Counted from the stretch's first letter, positions 32,715 to 43,687 are shown. The stretch: DNA of 48,920 bases from Verrucomicrobiaceae bacterium (GCA_003820635.1 RPOS01000019.1:1-48920); one strand, 5' to 3'. Notes: generated by a model from the letters alone, not told the origin. Translations and numbers: made by a program.

Positions 32715-34145
32715 ATGAAAAACTCAGCAGTTCGAGTCGGGCTTTTTGGCATTGGATTGGACACCTACTGGCCGCAGTTCGCCGGCTTAAAGGAGCGACT
32801 TGAGGGCTACCTTGGCGTGGTCAGCGGCAAGTTGGAGCGGCCGGGCGTGGAAATCGTCAACCTAGGCCTGATCGATTCCCCGGAAAAAGCGATGGATGCC
32901 GGCCACCGCTTCCGCCGTGAGGATGTGGACATCATTTTCCTGCACGTCACCACCTACGCGCTCTCCTCCACCGTGCTGCCGGTGGTGCGCCGGGCGAAGG
33001 TGCCGGTGATCATCCTGAACCTGTCTCCGGAGGCCTCCATCGATTACGCCACCTTCAACAAGATGGGTGACCGCACGGCGATGACCGGCGAGTGGCTGGC
33101 CCATTGCTCGGCCTGCCCGGTGCCGGAAATTGCCAATGTTTTCCAACGCGCGGGCATTCCCTTTGAGCAAATCACCGGCATGCTCGGTGATGATCCCGAG
33201 TGCTGGAACGAGGTGGACGAGTGGATCGAAGCCGCGCGCGTCGCCAACGTGATGGCTCACAACCGCCTCGGCCTGATGGGCCATTATTACAATGGCATGC
33301 TCGATATTTACTCTGACACCACGCTGCAGTGCGCGGCCTTCGGCGGGCACATGGAAATCGTGGAGGTGGATGAACTCGCCGCCCTGCGCCGCGAGGTGAC
33401 CGATGCGGAAATCGCCGCGCGCGTCGCTCATTTCCGCGAGCAGTTCGACGTGCAGGATGATTGCTCGCAAGAGGAACTCGAACGCGCCGCGCGCACTTCC
33501 GTGGCGCTCGACAAGATGGTGGAGGATCACGATCTCGGCTCGCTGGCCTATTATTACATGGGCACGGGCAATGTGGACAACGAGGACGCCATCAGCTCGA
33601 TCATCCTCGGCAACTCGCTTCTAACAGCCCGTGGCGTCCCGGTGGCCGGCGAATACGAGGTGAAGAACGCGCAGGCCATGAAGATCATGGATACCTTCGG
33701 CTGCGGAGGCTCGTTCACCGAATACTATGCCATGGACTGGAACGAGGATGTGGTGCTGATGGGCCATGATGGTCCCGGCCACATTGCCATTGCCGAGGGC
33801 AAGACCAAGGTCCGCCCCCTCAAGGTTTACCACGGCAAGGTCGGCCGCGGCCTGTCGGTGGAAATGTCGGTAAAGCACGGGCCGGTGACGCTGCTTTCAG
33901 TGGTGGAGGATCCCGGCCGCGGGCTCAAGCTGCTGGTGGCGGAGGGCGAATCGGTGCCCGGCCCGATCCTTGAAATCGGCAACACCAACAGCCGCTACAA
34001 GTTCCCGATCGGCGCGCGGCGTTTCGTGAATGACTGGAACGCCCAGGGCCCGGCGCACCACTGCGCCGTCGGCGTGGGCCACCTCGCGGGCAAGATCGGG
34101 AAACTCGGCCGCTTGTTAGGAATGCCGGTGGTCCGCGTCTGCTGA
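32715..34145 (+). CDS. L-arabinose/L-fucose isomerase-family sugar isomerase
   Basis: A 476-residue protein related to the L-fucose/L-arabinose isomerases, which interconvert aldoses and ketoses. Recognisable parts are VGLFGIGLDTYWPQFAGLKE, the Rossmann-like segment VDIIFLHVTTYALSSTVLPV, LGLMGHYYNGMLDIYSD, and the C-terminal DTFGCGGSFTEYYAMDWNED and GHDGPGHIAIAEGK with putative metal-site glutamate and histidine residues. The exact sugar cannot be told. ATG at 32715 starts directly before the conserved region. Its divergent AraC partner suggests sugar-inducible control. A GGCCCG/CGGGCC hairpin (34146-34173) follows the stop without a T-run. Confidence 0.82.
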   Translation: MKNSAVRVGLFGIGLDTYWPQFAGLKERLEGYLGVVSGKLERPGVEIVNLGLIDSPEKAMDAGHRFRREDVDIIFLHVTTYALSSTVLPVVRRAKVPVIILNLSPEASIDYATFNKMGDRTAMTGEWLAHCSACPVPEIANVFQRAGIPFEQITGMLGDDPECWNEVDEWIEAARVANVMAHNRLGLMGHYYNGMLDIYSDTTLQCAAFGGHMEIVEVDELAALRREVTDAEIAARVAHFREQFDVQDDCSQEELERAARTSVALDKMVEDHDLGSLAYYYMGTGNVDNEDAISSIILGNSLLTARGVPVAGEYEVKNAQAMKIMDTFGCGGSFTEYYAMDWNEDVVLMGHDGPGHIAIAEGKTKVRPLKVYHGKVGRGLSVEMSVKHGPVTLLSVVEDPGRGLKLLVAEGESVPGPILEIGNTNSRYKFPIGARRFVNDWNAQGPAHHCAVGVGHLAGKIGKLGRLLGMPVVRVC

Positions 34146-34176
34146 GGCCCGGGGTGACCTTTTTGCACGGGCCGGT

Positions 34177-34380
34177 TCATTCGGCCCAACTCAACACGAC
34201 CAGTCCGGCCGGAGGGACAATCGACTCAAGGCGCTTGCCGCACGGCTGCTCGGCCGCCTTCCAGATCGTCCAAAGCACATCCGCCTCGGGCTCGCCATAG
34301 GTCGGCGGCCGGCCCCGTCCCGCGCATCGCTGCCACAGGCGCGGCAATACTTCCTCAGCTATCTTTCGGCTCATCGGCAT
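34177..34380 (-). pseudogene. Transposase (integrase-core type) fragment
   Basis: The 67-residue frame contains RGRPPTYGEPEADVLWTIWK and AAEQPCGKRLESIVP, which resembles the N-terminal part of ISNCY/rve-type transposases (typically WxAAEQPCGKRL). Everything downstream, including the catalytic DDE region, is missing. On the plus strand, 34453-34474 holds GTCAAAACTTTTGAGGCAAC, possibly part of the same element. The stretch 34146-34528 therefore looks like a decayed insertion; I see no other gene in it. Confidence 0.55.
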
Positions 34381-34528
34381 TCCTTGCGGTTGCCGGTGTC
34401 ATCCTTTTTGAGTCAACGGCCTTCTCCTGCCGCCCCCTGCCAACTCACCTCGGTGTCAAAACTTTTGAGGCAACAGGGGGGCATGAAACCGCTCGTTTTT
34501 CCGCTTCCAGCGGCGTGGCGGAGGCATT

Positions 34529-34903
34529 ATGAGAAGCGGCGTGTTGCAGATTGTTTTCAACGAAATCAGCGCGGCCGAGCTTTCCGGGCTCGATACCCTT
34601 GAGCAGCTTGAACTGCTGGAGGAGTTCAAGGTCGGCAAGGAGGATCTGGAAAACCTCAATGGCGAGCGCTTCGGCAAGATTGAGCGCGACGGCACCGTGC
34701 TCTATCGCTACCGCTCCAAGGACTACCGGTTTTACTTCGAGGTGAAGGAAGGCGCGGTGATCGTGCACCGGGTGCTGCACAAGGGGACGTTTTCGGATTT
34801 CCTGTTCCGCTCCAAGATGCCGCTGGCGGAGGACGAGGCGCTGGCCGGCTCCAAGCACTTCTGGAAACTCATCGACGAAGGTCGCAACGCGCGGCGGCTG
34901 TGA
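34529..34903 (+). CDS. Small conserved-looking protein, possibly RelE/ParE-like fold
   Basis: A 124-residue protein. The central stretch GTVLYRYRSKDYRFYFEVKE and VIVHRVLHKGTFSDFLFRSK resembles the beta-strand pattern of RelE/ParE-type toxins or a related housekeeping family, but no antitoxin gene is adjacent and catalytic residues cannot be assigned. The N-terminal part (LSGLDTLEQLELLEEFKVGK) is probably helical. The start is uncertain; ATG 34529 is used. It lies next to a transposase remnant, consistent with an accessory locus. Confidence 0.55.
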   Translation: MRSGVLQIVFNEISAAELSGLDTLEQLELLEEFKVGKEDLENLNGERFGKIERDGTVLYRYRSKDYRFYFEVKEGAVIVHRVLHKGTFSDFLFRSKMPLAEDEALAGSKHFWKLIDEGRNARRL

Positions 34904-34951
34904 GATCCGGCGGACTTTTTGCTTCCGGTCGGGCCATGACGGCGGCTAGAA

Positions 34952-35752
34952 ATGCCAATCATGAAATGGCTGATGTATCTCATACTGGCGGTGGCGGTGG
35001 GTGGCTCATGGCTGCTGTTTTCCAACAAGGGCAAGGAGATGGATTCCCTGCGGCAGGAGATCATCAAAATCGAGGAAGCCGGTGATCCGGACGGGGTGCT
35101 GGCCCAAAAGGAAACCGAGCTGGGCTCGATCGAGGGAGAAAGAACCTTCAGCGGCATCCTGCTGACCTTCCTGAGCGCCGGCCTGGCGGGGATTTTGTTC
35201 GTGGTGTATCTGCTGCCGTTTTTCGCCCAGCGCGTCACCCATGCGGTGTATGACAGCGCGGAAATGGTGGAGAAGGATGTCATGCATGACGCGCGATCGC
35301 TGCTGGCGCAGGGCGACTATCACGGAGCCATCGAGGCTTTCAAGGAAGCGGCCAAGCTGGAACCGCTCAACCGCCTGCCGTGGGTGGAAATCGCCAAGAT
35401 ATACAAAGACAATCTGGAGGATCCGCACGCGGCGGTGGAGACCGTCCGCTATGCTTTGGAGAGCCAGGCATGGGAGATCAACGATGCAGCCTATTTCCTT
35501 TTCCGCCTTGCGGAATTGTATGACGAGGTGCTTGAAGACCGCGCCTCGGCGGTGGCCATCATGCAGCAGGTGGTGGAGCAATTCCCGCGCACCCGCCACT
35601 CGGCCAACGCCAATACCAAACTTCACGAATGGGGCGCCGACCAGGAGCTGGCTGCGCAACCCGCGCCACTGAACCCGACACCGCCGCCCATGGGCTCTAC
35701 CCGGTATGAACTCCCGCCGGCGGATGATGACGGAGCGGGCAGATCCGCCTGA
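34952..35752 (+). CDS. TPR-containing membrane protein
   Basis: A 266-residue protein with an N-terminal transmembrane helix (WLMYLILAVAVGGSWLLF), a charged coiled-coil segment (KEMDSLRQEIIKIEEAGDPD), a second helix (TFLSAGLAGILFVVYLLPFF), then TPR repeats (ARSLLAQGDYHGAIEAFKEA, DAAYFLFRLAELYDEVLEDR) and a proline-rich tail. Probable role: a membrane scaffold. The start could also be ATG 34961, giving MKWLMYL. It lies 21 bases before the comEC-like gene and may be cotranscribed with it. Confidence 0.7.
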   Translation: MPIMKWLMYLILAVAVGGSWLLFSNKGKEMDSLRQEIIKIEEAGDPDGVLAQKETELGSIEGERTFSGILLTFLSAGLAGILFVVYLLPFFAQRVTHAVYDSAEMVEKDVMHDARSLLAQGDYHGAIEAFKEAAKLEPLNRLPWVEIAKIYKDNLEDPHAAVETVRYALESQAWEINDAAYFLFRLAELYDEVLEDRASAVAIMQQVVEQFPRTRHSANANTKLHEWGADQELAAQPAPLNPTPPPMGSTRYELPPADDDGAGRSA

Positions 35753-35773
35753 GGCGGAAAAAGGCCGGCCGCC

Positions 35774-38041
35774 ATGGGAAACAAGGGATCAGCGGCGGGC
35801 GCGTGGTTGAGGCTTTTCAGCGGGCGGCACCCGATGTTCGCCGCAGCCGTGGTGGCGGTGGCCAGCGTGGCGGCGGCGGATGCATGGCCGTGGTGCGGGC
35901 TGGCGGCGGCGGTTTTTTTCGCAGTGCTTGGAGTGGCCTGCGGATCATGGCAGCGTGGGTTGGTGTGGCTCGCCTGCGGCGCGACCGCCGCGGGCGTTTT
36001 CATCTGGCGCGGCACGGCACAAGAAGCAGCCGGTCAGGCGCTGATGGCGCTTCCGGGCACCGTCATGGAGGCCCGCCTGCTGGAGGACGGGCGCGGCAGC
36101 GGTCGATACTGGGCCGCCCCGGCGCGACTCCTGAGCGGCACGCACGCGGGGACAAAAGTCTGGTGGCAGGGCACTGGCACCGCCCCGGTGGCGGGCGCGG
36201 TGCTCCGGGCGAAGGGGAATTTCCAAGCACCGCCGGAACCGCGCAATCCGGGTGAGTTCAACCGCGCGGACTGGCTGCGACGGCAGGGTGTGGCGGCGGT
36301 TTTCCACAGCACGCGGCTGGAGGAACCGGTGAAAACCAGCACCTTGGCGTCCTTGGGCGCGAGGATCCGCCATGGTTTCCGCGAGCGGGTGACGGCGGGG
36401 CTGGCGGAAGATTCGCAACAGGCCCATGTCATCCGCGCGGTGGTCATCGGCGAGCAACCGCCGGATGAGGTGAATCTGATAGCCGCGTTCCGCAACAGCG
36501 GCACGCTGCATGTGTTCTCGGTGAGCGGACTGCATGTGGCGATGGTGGGAAGCATGGGCTGGCTGGTGTTGAGTCTTGCGGGCGTGCCACGGCGCTGGGC
36601 GCTGCCGATGTTGATCCCGCTGGTTTTCGGCTACGCGTGGATCACCGGCCACAGCGCTCCGGCGGTGCGCTCCGCATGGATGGCGGCGGTGTTTCTCGGG
36701 GCCTTCGCCTTCCGCCGGCGGCCGGACCTGCTCAACGCGCTGGGCGCTGTTCTGTTAGCGGCGATGCTGTGGGACGGCCGCCTGTTGTTCCAGCCCGGCG
36801 TGCAGCTGTCCTACGGCGTGGTCGCCGCCATCGCGGTGGGCACTGCGTGGGCCGCGAAAACCTTCGCATGGATGGCACAGCCGGAACTCTATCTGCCGCT
36901 GCAGTTGATGAGCCGCTGGCAGAAATTCCTGCTCGGCCTGCGCCGGAAAACCGCCGGGACCCTGGCCGTCTCGCTGGCCGCGGGCGTCGGTTCCGCGCCA
37001 CTCACCGCATTCCACTTCAGCCTCGTCACCCCGGTCTCGGTGATCGCCAGCCTGGTGCTGGTGCCGCTGGTTTTCGCGCTGCTTGCCACCGCGCTTTTTT
37101 CCGCCGCGCTGTTTTCCGTTTTCCCACCACTGTCCCAAGGAATCAACCGGCTCAATGGCATGGTGGCCGATGCCTGCGTGTTCTCGGCGCGGGTTTTTTC
37201 GGCGATTCCCGGCGGGCATTTCACCGTCGGCGGCGACAAGCGGCCGCAGTTGCTGGTTTATGACCTGCAATACGGCGACGGCGCGGCGGGTTTCTCGGAT
37301 GGGAAAGGAGCCGCCGTGCTGCTCGATTGCGGTGGCCGCCGCAGTTTCGATTTTCTCGTGGCACCCTCGCTGCAGCGGCTCGGCCTCGCCCCGGATTCGG
37401 TGGTCCTGAGCCACCCGGACGGTGGCCACCTCGGTGGAGGCGCGGCGGTCTGGGAGCAATTTCCCATCCGCCAGGCGCTGCTGCCGGTGGAACGCTCGCG
37501 CAGCCCGGCATTCCGCGCATGGCTCACGCAGGCACCGCAGGACGGCGTGCGCATTCATCACGCCGCAGCTCGCGCATCACTCGCCCTGCCGGATGGCGCC
37601 ACGCTGGAAATCCTCCACGCGCCGGATCCGCTGGCCTTTCACTCGCTGGCGGATGACCGCGTGGCCGTCATGCGTCTCCACTGGCGCGGATGGAAACTGC
37701 TTCTCACCAGCGATGCCGGCATGGGCACCGAGCTGCGGATGCTCGATGCTCTAACAGACGTCTCCGCGGATGTCATCATCGCCGGCCGCCATCGCACGGA
37801 CCTGGTGCTTTGCGACCGCTTCCTGGATGCGGTCAACCCGCAGGCCATCATCGCATCCAACCATTCCCACCCCGAAGGCGAGGCCGTGTCACCCGCCGCC
37901 ATGGACTACTGGAAATCTCGCGGCATCCGGGTGATCGACCAGTCCGAAAGCGGCGGCGTCACCCTGCGCGTGGACGAGGCGGGATGCCTGCGCATCGAGG
38001 GTTTTCTCACGCCCGCGCCGGTCATCCTGCATCCACGTTGA
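35774..38041 (+). CDS. comEC: ComEC/Rec2-like DNA uptake channel with degenerate MBL domain
   Basis: A 755-residue polytopic membrane protein related to ComEC, the channel that brings single-stranded DNA into competent cells. Two N-terminal helices and a soluble OB-like domain precede the competence domain (FRNSGTLHVFSVSGLHVAMV, WITGHSAPAVRSAWMA). The C-terminal metallo-beta-lactamase-like domain begins near LLDCGGRR. It has SHPDGGHLGGG where nuclease-active homologues have SHxDxDHxGG, and AGRHRTD where HHGS is expected, so metal binding and catalysis are doubtful. Competence is not demonstrated by other genes in the window. Confidence 0.82.
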   Translation: MGNKGSAAGAWLRLFSGRHPMFAAAVVAVASVAAADAWPWCGLAAAVFFAVLGVACGSWQRGLVWLACGATAAGVFIWRGTAQEAAGQALMALPGTVMEARLLEDGRGSGRYWAAPARLLSGTHAGTKVWWQGTGTAPVAGAVLRAKGNFQAPPEPRNPGEFNRADWLRRQGVAAVFHSTRLEEPVKTSTLASLGARIRHGFRERVTAGLAEDSQQAHVIRAVVIGEQPPDEVNLIAAFRNSGTLHVFSVSGLHVAMVGSMGWLVLSLAGVPRRWALPMLIPLVFGYAWITGHSAPAVRSAWMAAVFLGAFAFRRRPDLLNALGAVLLAAMLWDGRLLFQPGVQLSYGVVAAIAVGTAWAAKTFAWMAQPELYLPLQLMSRWQKFLLGLRRKTAGTLAVSLAAGVGSAPLTAFHFSLVTPVSVIASLVLVPLVFALLATALFSAALFSVFPPLSQGINRLNGMVADACVFSARVFSAIPGGHFTVGGDKRPQLLVYDLQYGDGAAGFSDGKGAAVLLDCGGRRSFDFLVAPSLQRLGLAPDSVVLSHPDGGHLGGGAAVWEQFPIRQALLPVERSRSPAFRAWLTQAPQDGVRIHHAAARASLALPDGATLEILHAPDPLAFHSLADDRVAVMRLHWRGWKLLLTSDAGMGTELRMLDALTDVSADVIIAGRHRTDLVLCDRFLDAVNPQAIIASNHSHPEGEAVSPAAMDYWKSRGIRVIDQSESGGVTLRVDEAGCLRIEGFLTPAPVILHPR

Positions 38042-38663
38042 GTGACTTGCGGCAGCGCAAGCGCCACATCGCCTTGCCCTCGCTTTCCCAGAGTTCTTGG
38101 AAATCGGTCTTCGGATGGAAAAACGAATCCTCCTCCCACTCCAGCCGCTCGAACTTTCCGAACTCCGCCACTTTTTCCTCCGCCCAGCGGAAGTAGTCCT
38201 CATGATCCGTCATGAAGAGGAACTCGCCGCCAGGCACCAGCACGCGCCGCACGGCTGTTAGAAAATCCACCTGCACCAGCCGCCGCCGGTGATGCCTTAC
38301 CTTCGGCCACGGGTCCGGGCACAGCAGGTGCAGCCGCGAGACCGAGGCCTCCGGCAGCAGCCACTCCACCACATAGCGGCTCTCCAGCCGCAGTACCCGC
38401 GCGTTGTCCAGCCCGTGGCGCGTGATCTTGCGGCAGACCTTGCGCACCCTCCCCAACAGCCGCTCCACGCCGATCAAATCCCGCTCCGGATGATGCCGCG
38501 CCATTTCCATCAGAAACGATCCATCACCACAGCCGAGGTCCACCTCCAGCGGACGGCCGGGGCGGCAAAGTTCGCTCCTCTCCATCTCGCGGAAATAATG
38601 CGCCGGCACCAGTTCCCCCGCCATCGGCGGCCGCGGCAGGACGTTGAGCTCTTGATTCGGCAT
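38022..38663 (-). CDS. trmB: tRNA (guanine-N7-)-methyltransferase TrmB
   Basis: This SAM-dependent enzyme makes m7G46 in tRNA. Family motifs are EVDLGCGDGSFLMEMA (SAM site), ERDLIGVERLLGRVRK, LHLLCPDPWPKVRHHRRRLV with the PDPWPK signature, and FMTDHEDYFRWAEE. ATG at 38663 gives 213 residues; the longer frame begins 21 residues earlier. Its 3' end overlaps the comEC 3' end by 20 bases on the opposite strand. Confidence 0.93.
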   Translation of the reverse strand: MPNQELNVLPRPPMAGELVPAHYFREMERSELCRPGRPLEVDLGCGDGSFLMEMARHHPERDLIGVERLLGRVRKVCRKITRHGLDNARVLRLESRYVVEWLLPEASVSRLHLLCPDPWPKVRHHRRRLVQVDFLTAVRRVLVPGGEFLFMTDHEDYFRWAEEKVAEFGKFERLEWEEDSFFHPKTDFQELWESEGKAMWRLRCRKSLNVDAG

Positions 38664-38738
38664 CTTCGGCGCGACTTCTAGCTGCCAAACAGTGATCGGC
38701 AACCCGAAATCCACAGACCGCATCACCTCCCGGGGATC

Positions 38739-39309
38739 CTGATTTTGCTCGGACTACGCCATCGGCTTCATCGCCGGCTGGGGTGCGCGTCCGCTAGACA
38801 TCGCCATCCGGGGCATGGACTACGATCAGAAAGGCCCCGCCAAGTTCAAGGGCACCGGAGCCTTCCACACGACGGACGCCCTCTTCGACACTTGCACCAC
38901 ATGGGATGTGCAGATCGAGCTTGCCGGAGGTTTGCCGATGCATTTCATGAGCGACAACCACGCCCAGCCCATCGTCAAAACGTATCGCGATAAATGGCAG
39001 GCGGATCGCACCACCTTCTTCGGTTCCAAGGGCTGGATCAGCCTGATCCGTGGTGCTGCCTATGCCAGCAATCCTGAATGGCTGCGCATGAAGCAGAGCG
39101 AGGGAGACCGCCGCGTGGTGCATCACAAAAACTACTATCAGGCTTTCGAGAACTCCGTGCGCTCGGATGCCCTCAGCCACCTCTCATTGCTGGCCATCAA
39201 GTCCGGCAGCGAGGTCGTCTGGGATCCGGCTGCTTATCGCATCCAGTCGCCAGAGGCACTCAACGCGGCCATGAGCCACGAAATCCGCGCCCCCTGGAAA
39301 CAAAGCTGA
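38739..39309 (+). pseudogene. Truncated Gfo/Idh/MocA-family oxidoreductase
   Basis: Only the C-terminal part of a GFO/IDH/MocA dehydrogenase-like protein remains. The frame opens after a TGA near 38729 and immediately matches the family interior (IAGWGARPLDIAIRGMDYDQ), continuing through GTGAFHTTDALFDTCTTWDV and FFGSKGWISLIRGAAYASNP to a normal C-terminus (WDPAAYRIQSPEALNAAM). The NAD-binding domain is absent. A further in-frame deletion of about 12-15 residues is apparent at FENSVRSDALSH, where homologues read SVR-(short loop)-AVRSDALSH. The ATG at 38815 would give 164 residues, but a functional protein is unlikely. Confidence 0.8.
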
Positions 39310-39443
39310 GCTGCGGCTTGGCGGCTCAAGTGATTTTCCCGCAGGCCGGACCTTGACCTGCGGCGGCAGGCCTGCCAGAGAATCAGGCGCGACGAAGCCC
39401 GCGCTGCGGCATCGACGCGCAAAACGCAACACACATTCATTTT

Positions 39444-40103
39444 ATGAAATCAGCCCATCTCATCGGTGCCATTTTCACTGCGGGGGTTTCCCTGATGGTT
39501 TCCTCCTGCTCCACGGGCGGCCGGTCGCCCTCGGGGTTCCTGTCCAATTATTCGCAGTTCGACACGGGCTATGGCACCACGGATGCCGTATCGGCCTATC
39601 TGAAGCCGGGGGTGGACCTCAGAAAATACGACAGTGTGATCATCGATCCGGTCACCACCGTGATCACCACTTCGACGGCCAGCGAGCAAGTGAAGGAGCA
39701 GCTTGCCGCGTATCTTTCCAGTGCGTTGCGTGAGCAAGCCTCCGGAAAGCTGAAAGTCGTCGGCGCGCCGGGCCCCACCACGTTGCGCGTGCGCACCGCG
39801 CTGACCGATGTGCTGGAGGGCAACAAAGGTGCCAAGGCCGTGACCACGGTGCACTCCAATCCGCAGGCCACCCTTACCGGCACTCTGGGCTCAGCCGAGC
39901 TGGCAGCCTTCATTTCCAGCGTGTCCTTCGAAGGTGAAATCCTCGATTCCGCCACCGGCGAGCGCATCAGTGCCATGGTGGACCACCGGATTGGAGCCAA
40001 GCGGGAAGCCACTGCCAGCACCACCTGGGCGTCGGTCCGCAGCGCCACCAACCAAGGTGCGGCGCGTCTGTGGCAGCGTTTCCAGACCGCCCGCGGTCAA
40101 TGA
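39444..40103 (+). CDS. DUF3313-like lipoprotein
   Basis: A 219-residue lipoprotein. The signal peptide MKSAHLIGAIFTAGVSLMVS ends in lipobox VSSC. The mature part matches the DUF3313 style (PSGFLSNYSQFDTGYGTTDA, LRKYDSVIIDPVTTVI, ALREQASGKLKVVGAPGPTT, and a C-terminal VSFEGEILDSATGERISAMV). Members are predicted outer-membrane lipoproteins without known function. The start ATG at 39444 is fixed by the signal peptide. The preceding 134 bases hold only a small CCTGC-GGCG-GCAGG hairpin near 39356-39369. Confidence 0.78.
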   Translation: MKSAHLIGAIFTAGVSLMVSSCSTGGRSPSGFLSNYSQFDTGYGTTDAVSAYLKPGVDLRKYDSVIIDPVTTVITTSTASEQVKEQLAAYLSSALREQASGKLKVVGAPGPTTLRVRTALTDVLEGNKGAKAVTTVHSNPQATLTGTLGSAELAAFISSVSFEGEILDSATGERISAMVDHRIGAKREATASTTWASVRSATNQGAARLWQRFQTARGQ

Positions 40104-40193
40104 GCCATTCCCGGCAAGGACAGGATGACGCAATTTGAAGAAGGATTGAAATTTCGCTTTTCTTGAGTAATTCCGACTGTTAGCCCGGAGGCC

Positions 40194-40361
40194 ATGAAAG
40201 TCCTCACCGCGCTCGCCCTCGTGCTCGCTCTGAACTCCTGCAACACCCTCATCGGCCTCGGCCGCGACGGCAGGCAGGCCTTCGACTGGACCAAGGCCAA
40301 AGTCCAAGGCACCGGCGGTGGCGGTGGTGGCGGAGCCGATTACGGCGCGCCGGTCTATTGA
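40194..40361 (+). CDS. Entericidin-like small lipoprotein
   Basis: A 55-residue frame from ATG 40194: MKVLTALALVLALNSC is a lipoprotein signal with lipobox LNSC, followed by NTLIGLGRDGRQAFDWTKAK and a Gly-rich tail. The CNTxxGxGxD pattern right after the lipid-anchored cysteine is characteristic of entericidin A/B-type peptides, small envelope lipoproteins linked to stress or bacteriolysis in E. coli. GGAGG lies two bases before the ATG, rather close for a ribosome-binding site. The CTGTTAG motif is at 40177-40183 in its leader. Confidence 0.7.
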   Translation: MKVLTALALVLALNSCNTLIGLGRDGRQAFDWTKAKVQGTGGGGGGGADYGAPVY

Positions 40362-40364
40362 GCC

Positions 40365-42452
<2,088 letters not shown>

Positions 42453-42504
42453 GGCAGTGAGGAATCGGATCGATGGTTTCGGATGCGGAAAAGGGCGGGG
42501 GAGT

Positions 42505-42762
42505 TCACTTGGCGGGCGGATCATCGCCGAGGATGCGGTCGAGATCGGCGACGCGCTCCCACGGACAGCGCTTGCGTTGGTATTTTTTCCAAACGATGTC
42601 GCGCAGTTCGCGCCAAACGTCCGCGGGCACCGCCCGCAGGTCGGTCCAGACGGGGTCGCGTTTCTGGGTGGTGGTCATGATGGTCCACCTGCCGCCGATG
42701 AAATTCGCCCGGTAATAAACTTTTCCCTCAGCGGTGTTTTCAAACCACTCGTGACTCTCCAT
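42505..42762 (-). CDS. Small protein of unknown function (85 residues)
   Basis: From ATG 42762: MESHEWFENTAEGKVYYRAN, FIGGRWTIMTTTQKRDPVWT, then a charged helical C-terminus (WRELRDIVWKKYQRKRCPWE). There is no signal peptide, membrane helix or recognised domain. The even spread of aromatic and charged residues and codon choice like the neighbours suggest a real gene. The longer frame (to 42849) adds residues without character. It lies 52 bases upstream of the M3 peptidase on the same strand and may be cotranscribed with it. Confidence 0.6.
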   Translation of the reverse strand: MESHEWFENTAEGKVYYRANFIGGRWTIMTTTQKRDPVWTDLRAVPADVWRELRDIVWKKYQRKRCPWERVADLDRILGDDPPAK

Positions 42763-42847
42763 GCCGGGAAGGTGCGGAGCCGCCCGGGCGGAAACAAGCG
42801 GCAAATGTGAACTTGCGTTTCGGGGGGAATTCTCCCTACATGCGCGC

Positions 42848-42974
42848 ATGACTCAGCGCATGTTTGTCCGGTTTTTACGAAGGCCAGTTCGGTTTCCCCG
42901 AGCTGAGGGATCTCAACGAAGCCATCGCCCACTACGCCAAGGCCGCCGACAGCAAGGACAAGAAAGACCAGTGA
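42848..42974 (+). pseudogene. Frameshifted small ORF before coaB
   Basis: ATG 42848 reads MTQRMFVRF and then loses its sense at a T5 run (near 42885). In the +1 frame the sequence continues as YEGQFGFPELRDLNEAIAHY followed by AKAADSKDKKDQ and a stop at 42972-42974. Joining the frames would give a soluble peptide of about 41 residues with natural-looking composition. It may be a frameshifted gene, a programmed slip at the T run, or a sequencing error. The family was not recognised. Confidence 0.35.
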
Positions 42975-43008
42975 GGACAGCCTCCGGCCATCCTTCACGC
43001 ACCACGCC

Positions 43009-43653
43009 GTGAACATCCTCGTCACCGCCGGGCCGACCCGCGAGCCCATCGACCCCGTCCGATTCCTCTCGAACCGCTCGTCCGGGAAAATGGGCTATGA
43101 ACTCGCTGCGGCTTTCGCCCATGCGGGGCACTCAGTGATGCTGATTTCCGGCCCCACCGCGCTGGACGTGCCGGACGGCGTTGATTTCCTGCCGGCGGAA
43201 ACCGCCGCCGAGATGCACGAGGCCGTGGCCCGCCACATCGGGCGCATGGACATCGCCGTCTTCGCCGCTGCAGTGGCCGATTACACACCGGCCACCATCG
43301 CTCCGGAAAAAATCAAGAAGTCCGCCGCCACGTTCACGCTCGAGTTGGTCAAAACGCCGGACATCCTCGGCTCCGCCCGCACGCCCTTCGGTTTCACCGG
43401 CACCCTCGTCGGCTTCGCCGCGGAAACCGAAAACCTTGAAGCCAACGCCCGCGACAAGCTCGGACGAAAGGGCTGCGATCTCATCATCGCCAATGATGTT
43501 TCAAAACCCGGCATCGGTTTCGATTCCAACCAAAACGAGGTCAGCCTCGTTTATCCCCGCCACACCGAAGCCCTGCCCCTCGCCTCCAAACACGACCTCG
43601 CCCACCAACTCGTCCAAGCCATTCTAGAGCTTCATATATCACAAAGATTGTAG
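43009..43653 (+). CDS. coaB: Phosphopantothenate-cysteine ligase CoaB (stand-alone)
   Basis: This enzyme joins cysteine to 4'-phosphopantothenate in coenzyme A synthesis. Motifs are VTAGPTREPIDPVRFLSNRS, SGKMGYELAAAF, FAAAVADYTP and the EKIKK lysine segment. In most bacteria this activity is the C-terminal half of the bifunctional CoaBC; here the 214-residue protein has only the ligase domain, so the decarboxylase (CoaC) must be encoded elsewhere. The start is GTG at 43009, immediately before the conserved domain. The window shows no flavoprotein CoaC domain upstream. Confidence 0.9.
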   Translation: MNILVTAGPTREPIDPVRFLSNRSSGKMGYELAAAFAHAGHSVMLISGPTALDVPDGVDFLPAETAAEMHEAVARHIGRMDIAVFAAAVADYTPATIAPEKIKKSAATFTLELVKTPDILGSARTPFGFTGTLVGFAAETENLEANARDKLGRKGCDLIIANDVSKPGIGFDSNQNEVSLVYPRHTEALPLASKHDLAHQLVQAILELHISQRL

Positions 43654-43687
43654 ATAAAGAACGATCCGCGATCCACCATCCTCTTCC

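Noticed and set aside
34529..34903. Toxin-antitoxin module
   Set aside because: Only the single RelE-like-looking protein is present; no antitoxin-sized gene or operator lies next to it, so the module is unsupported.
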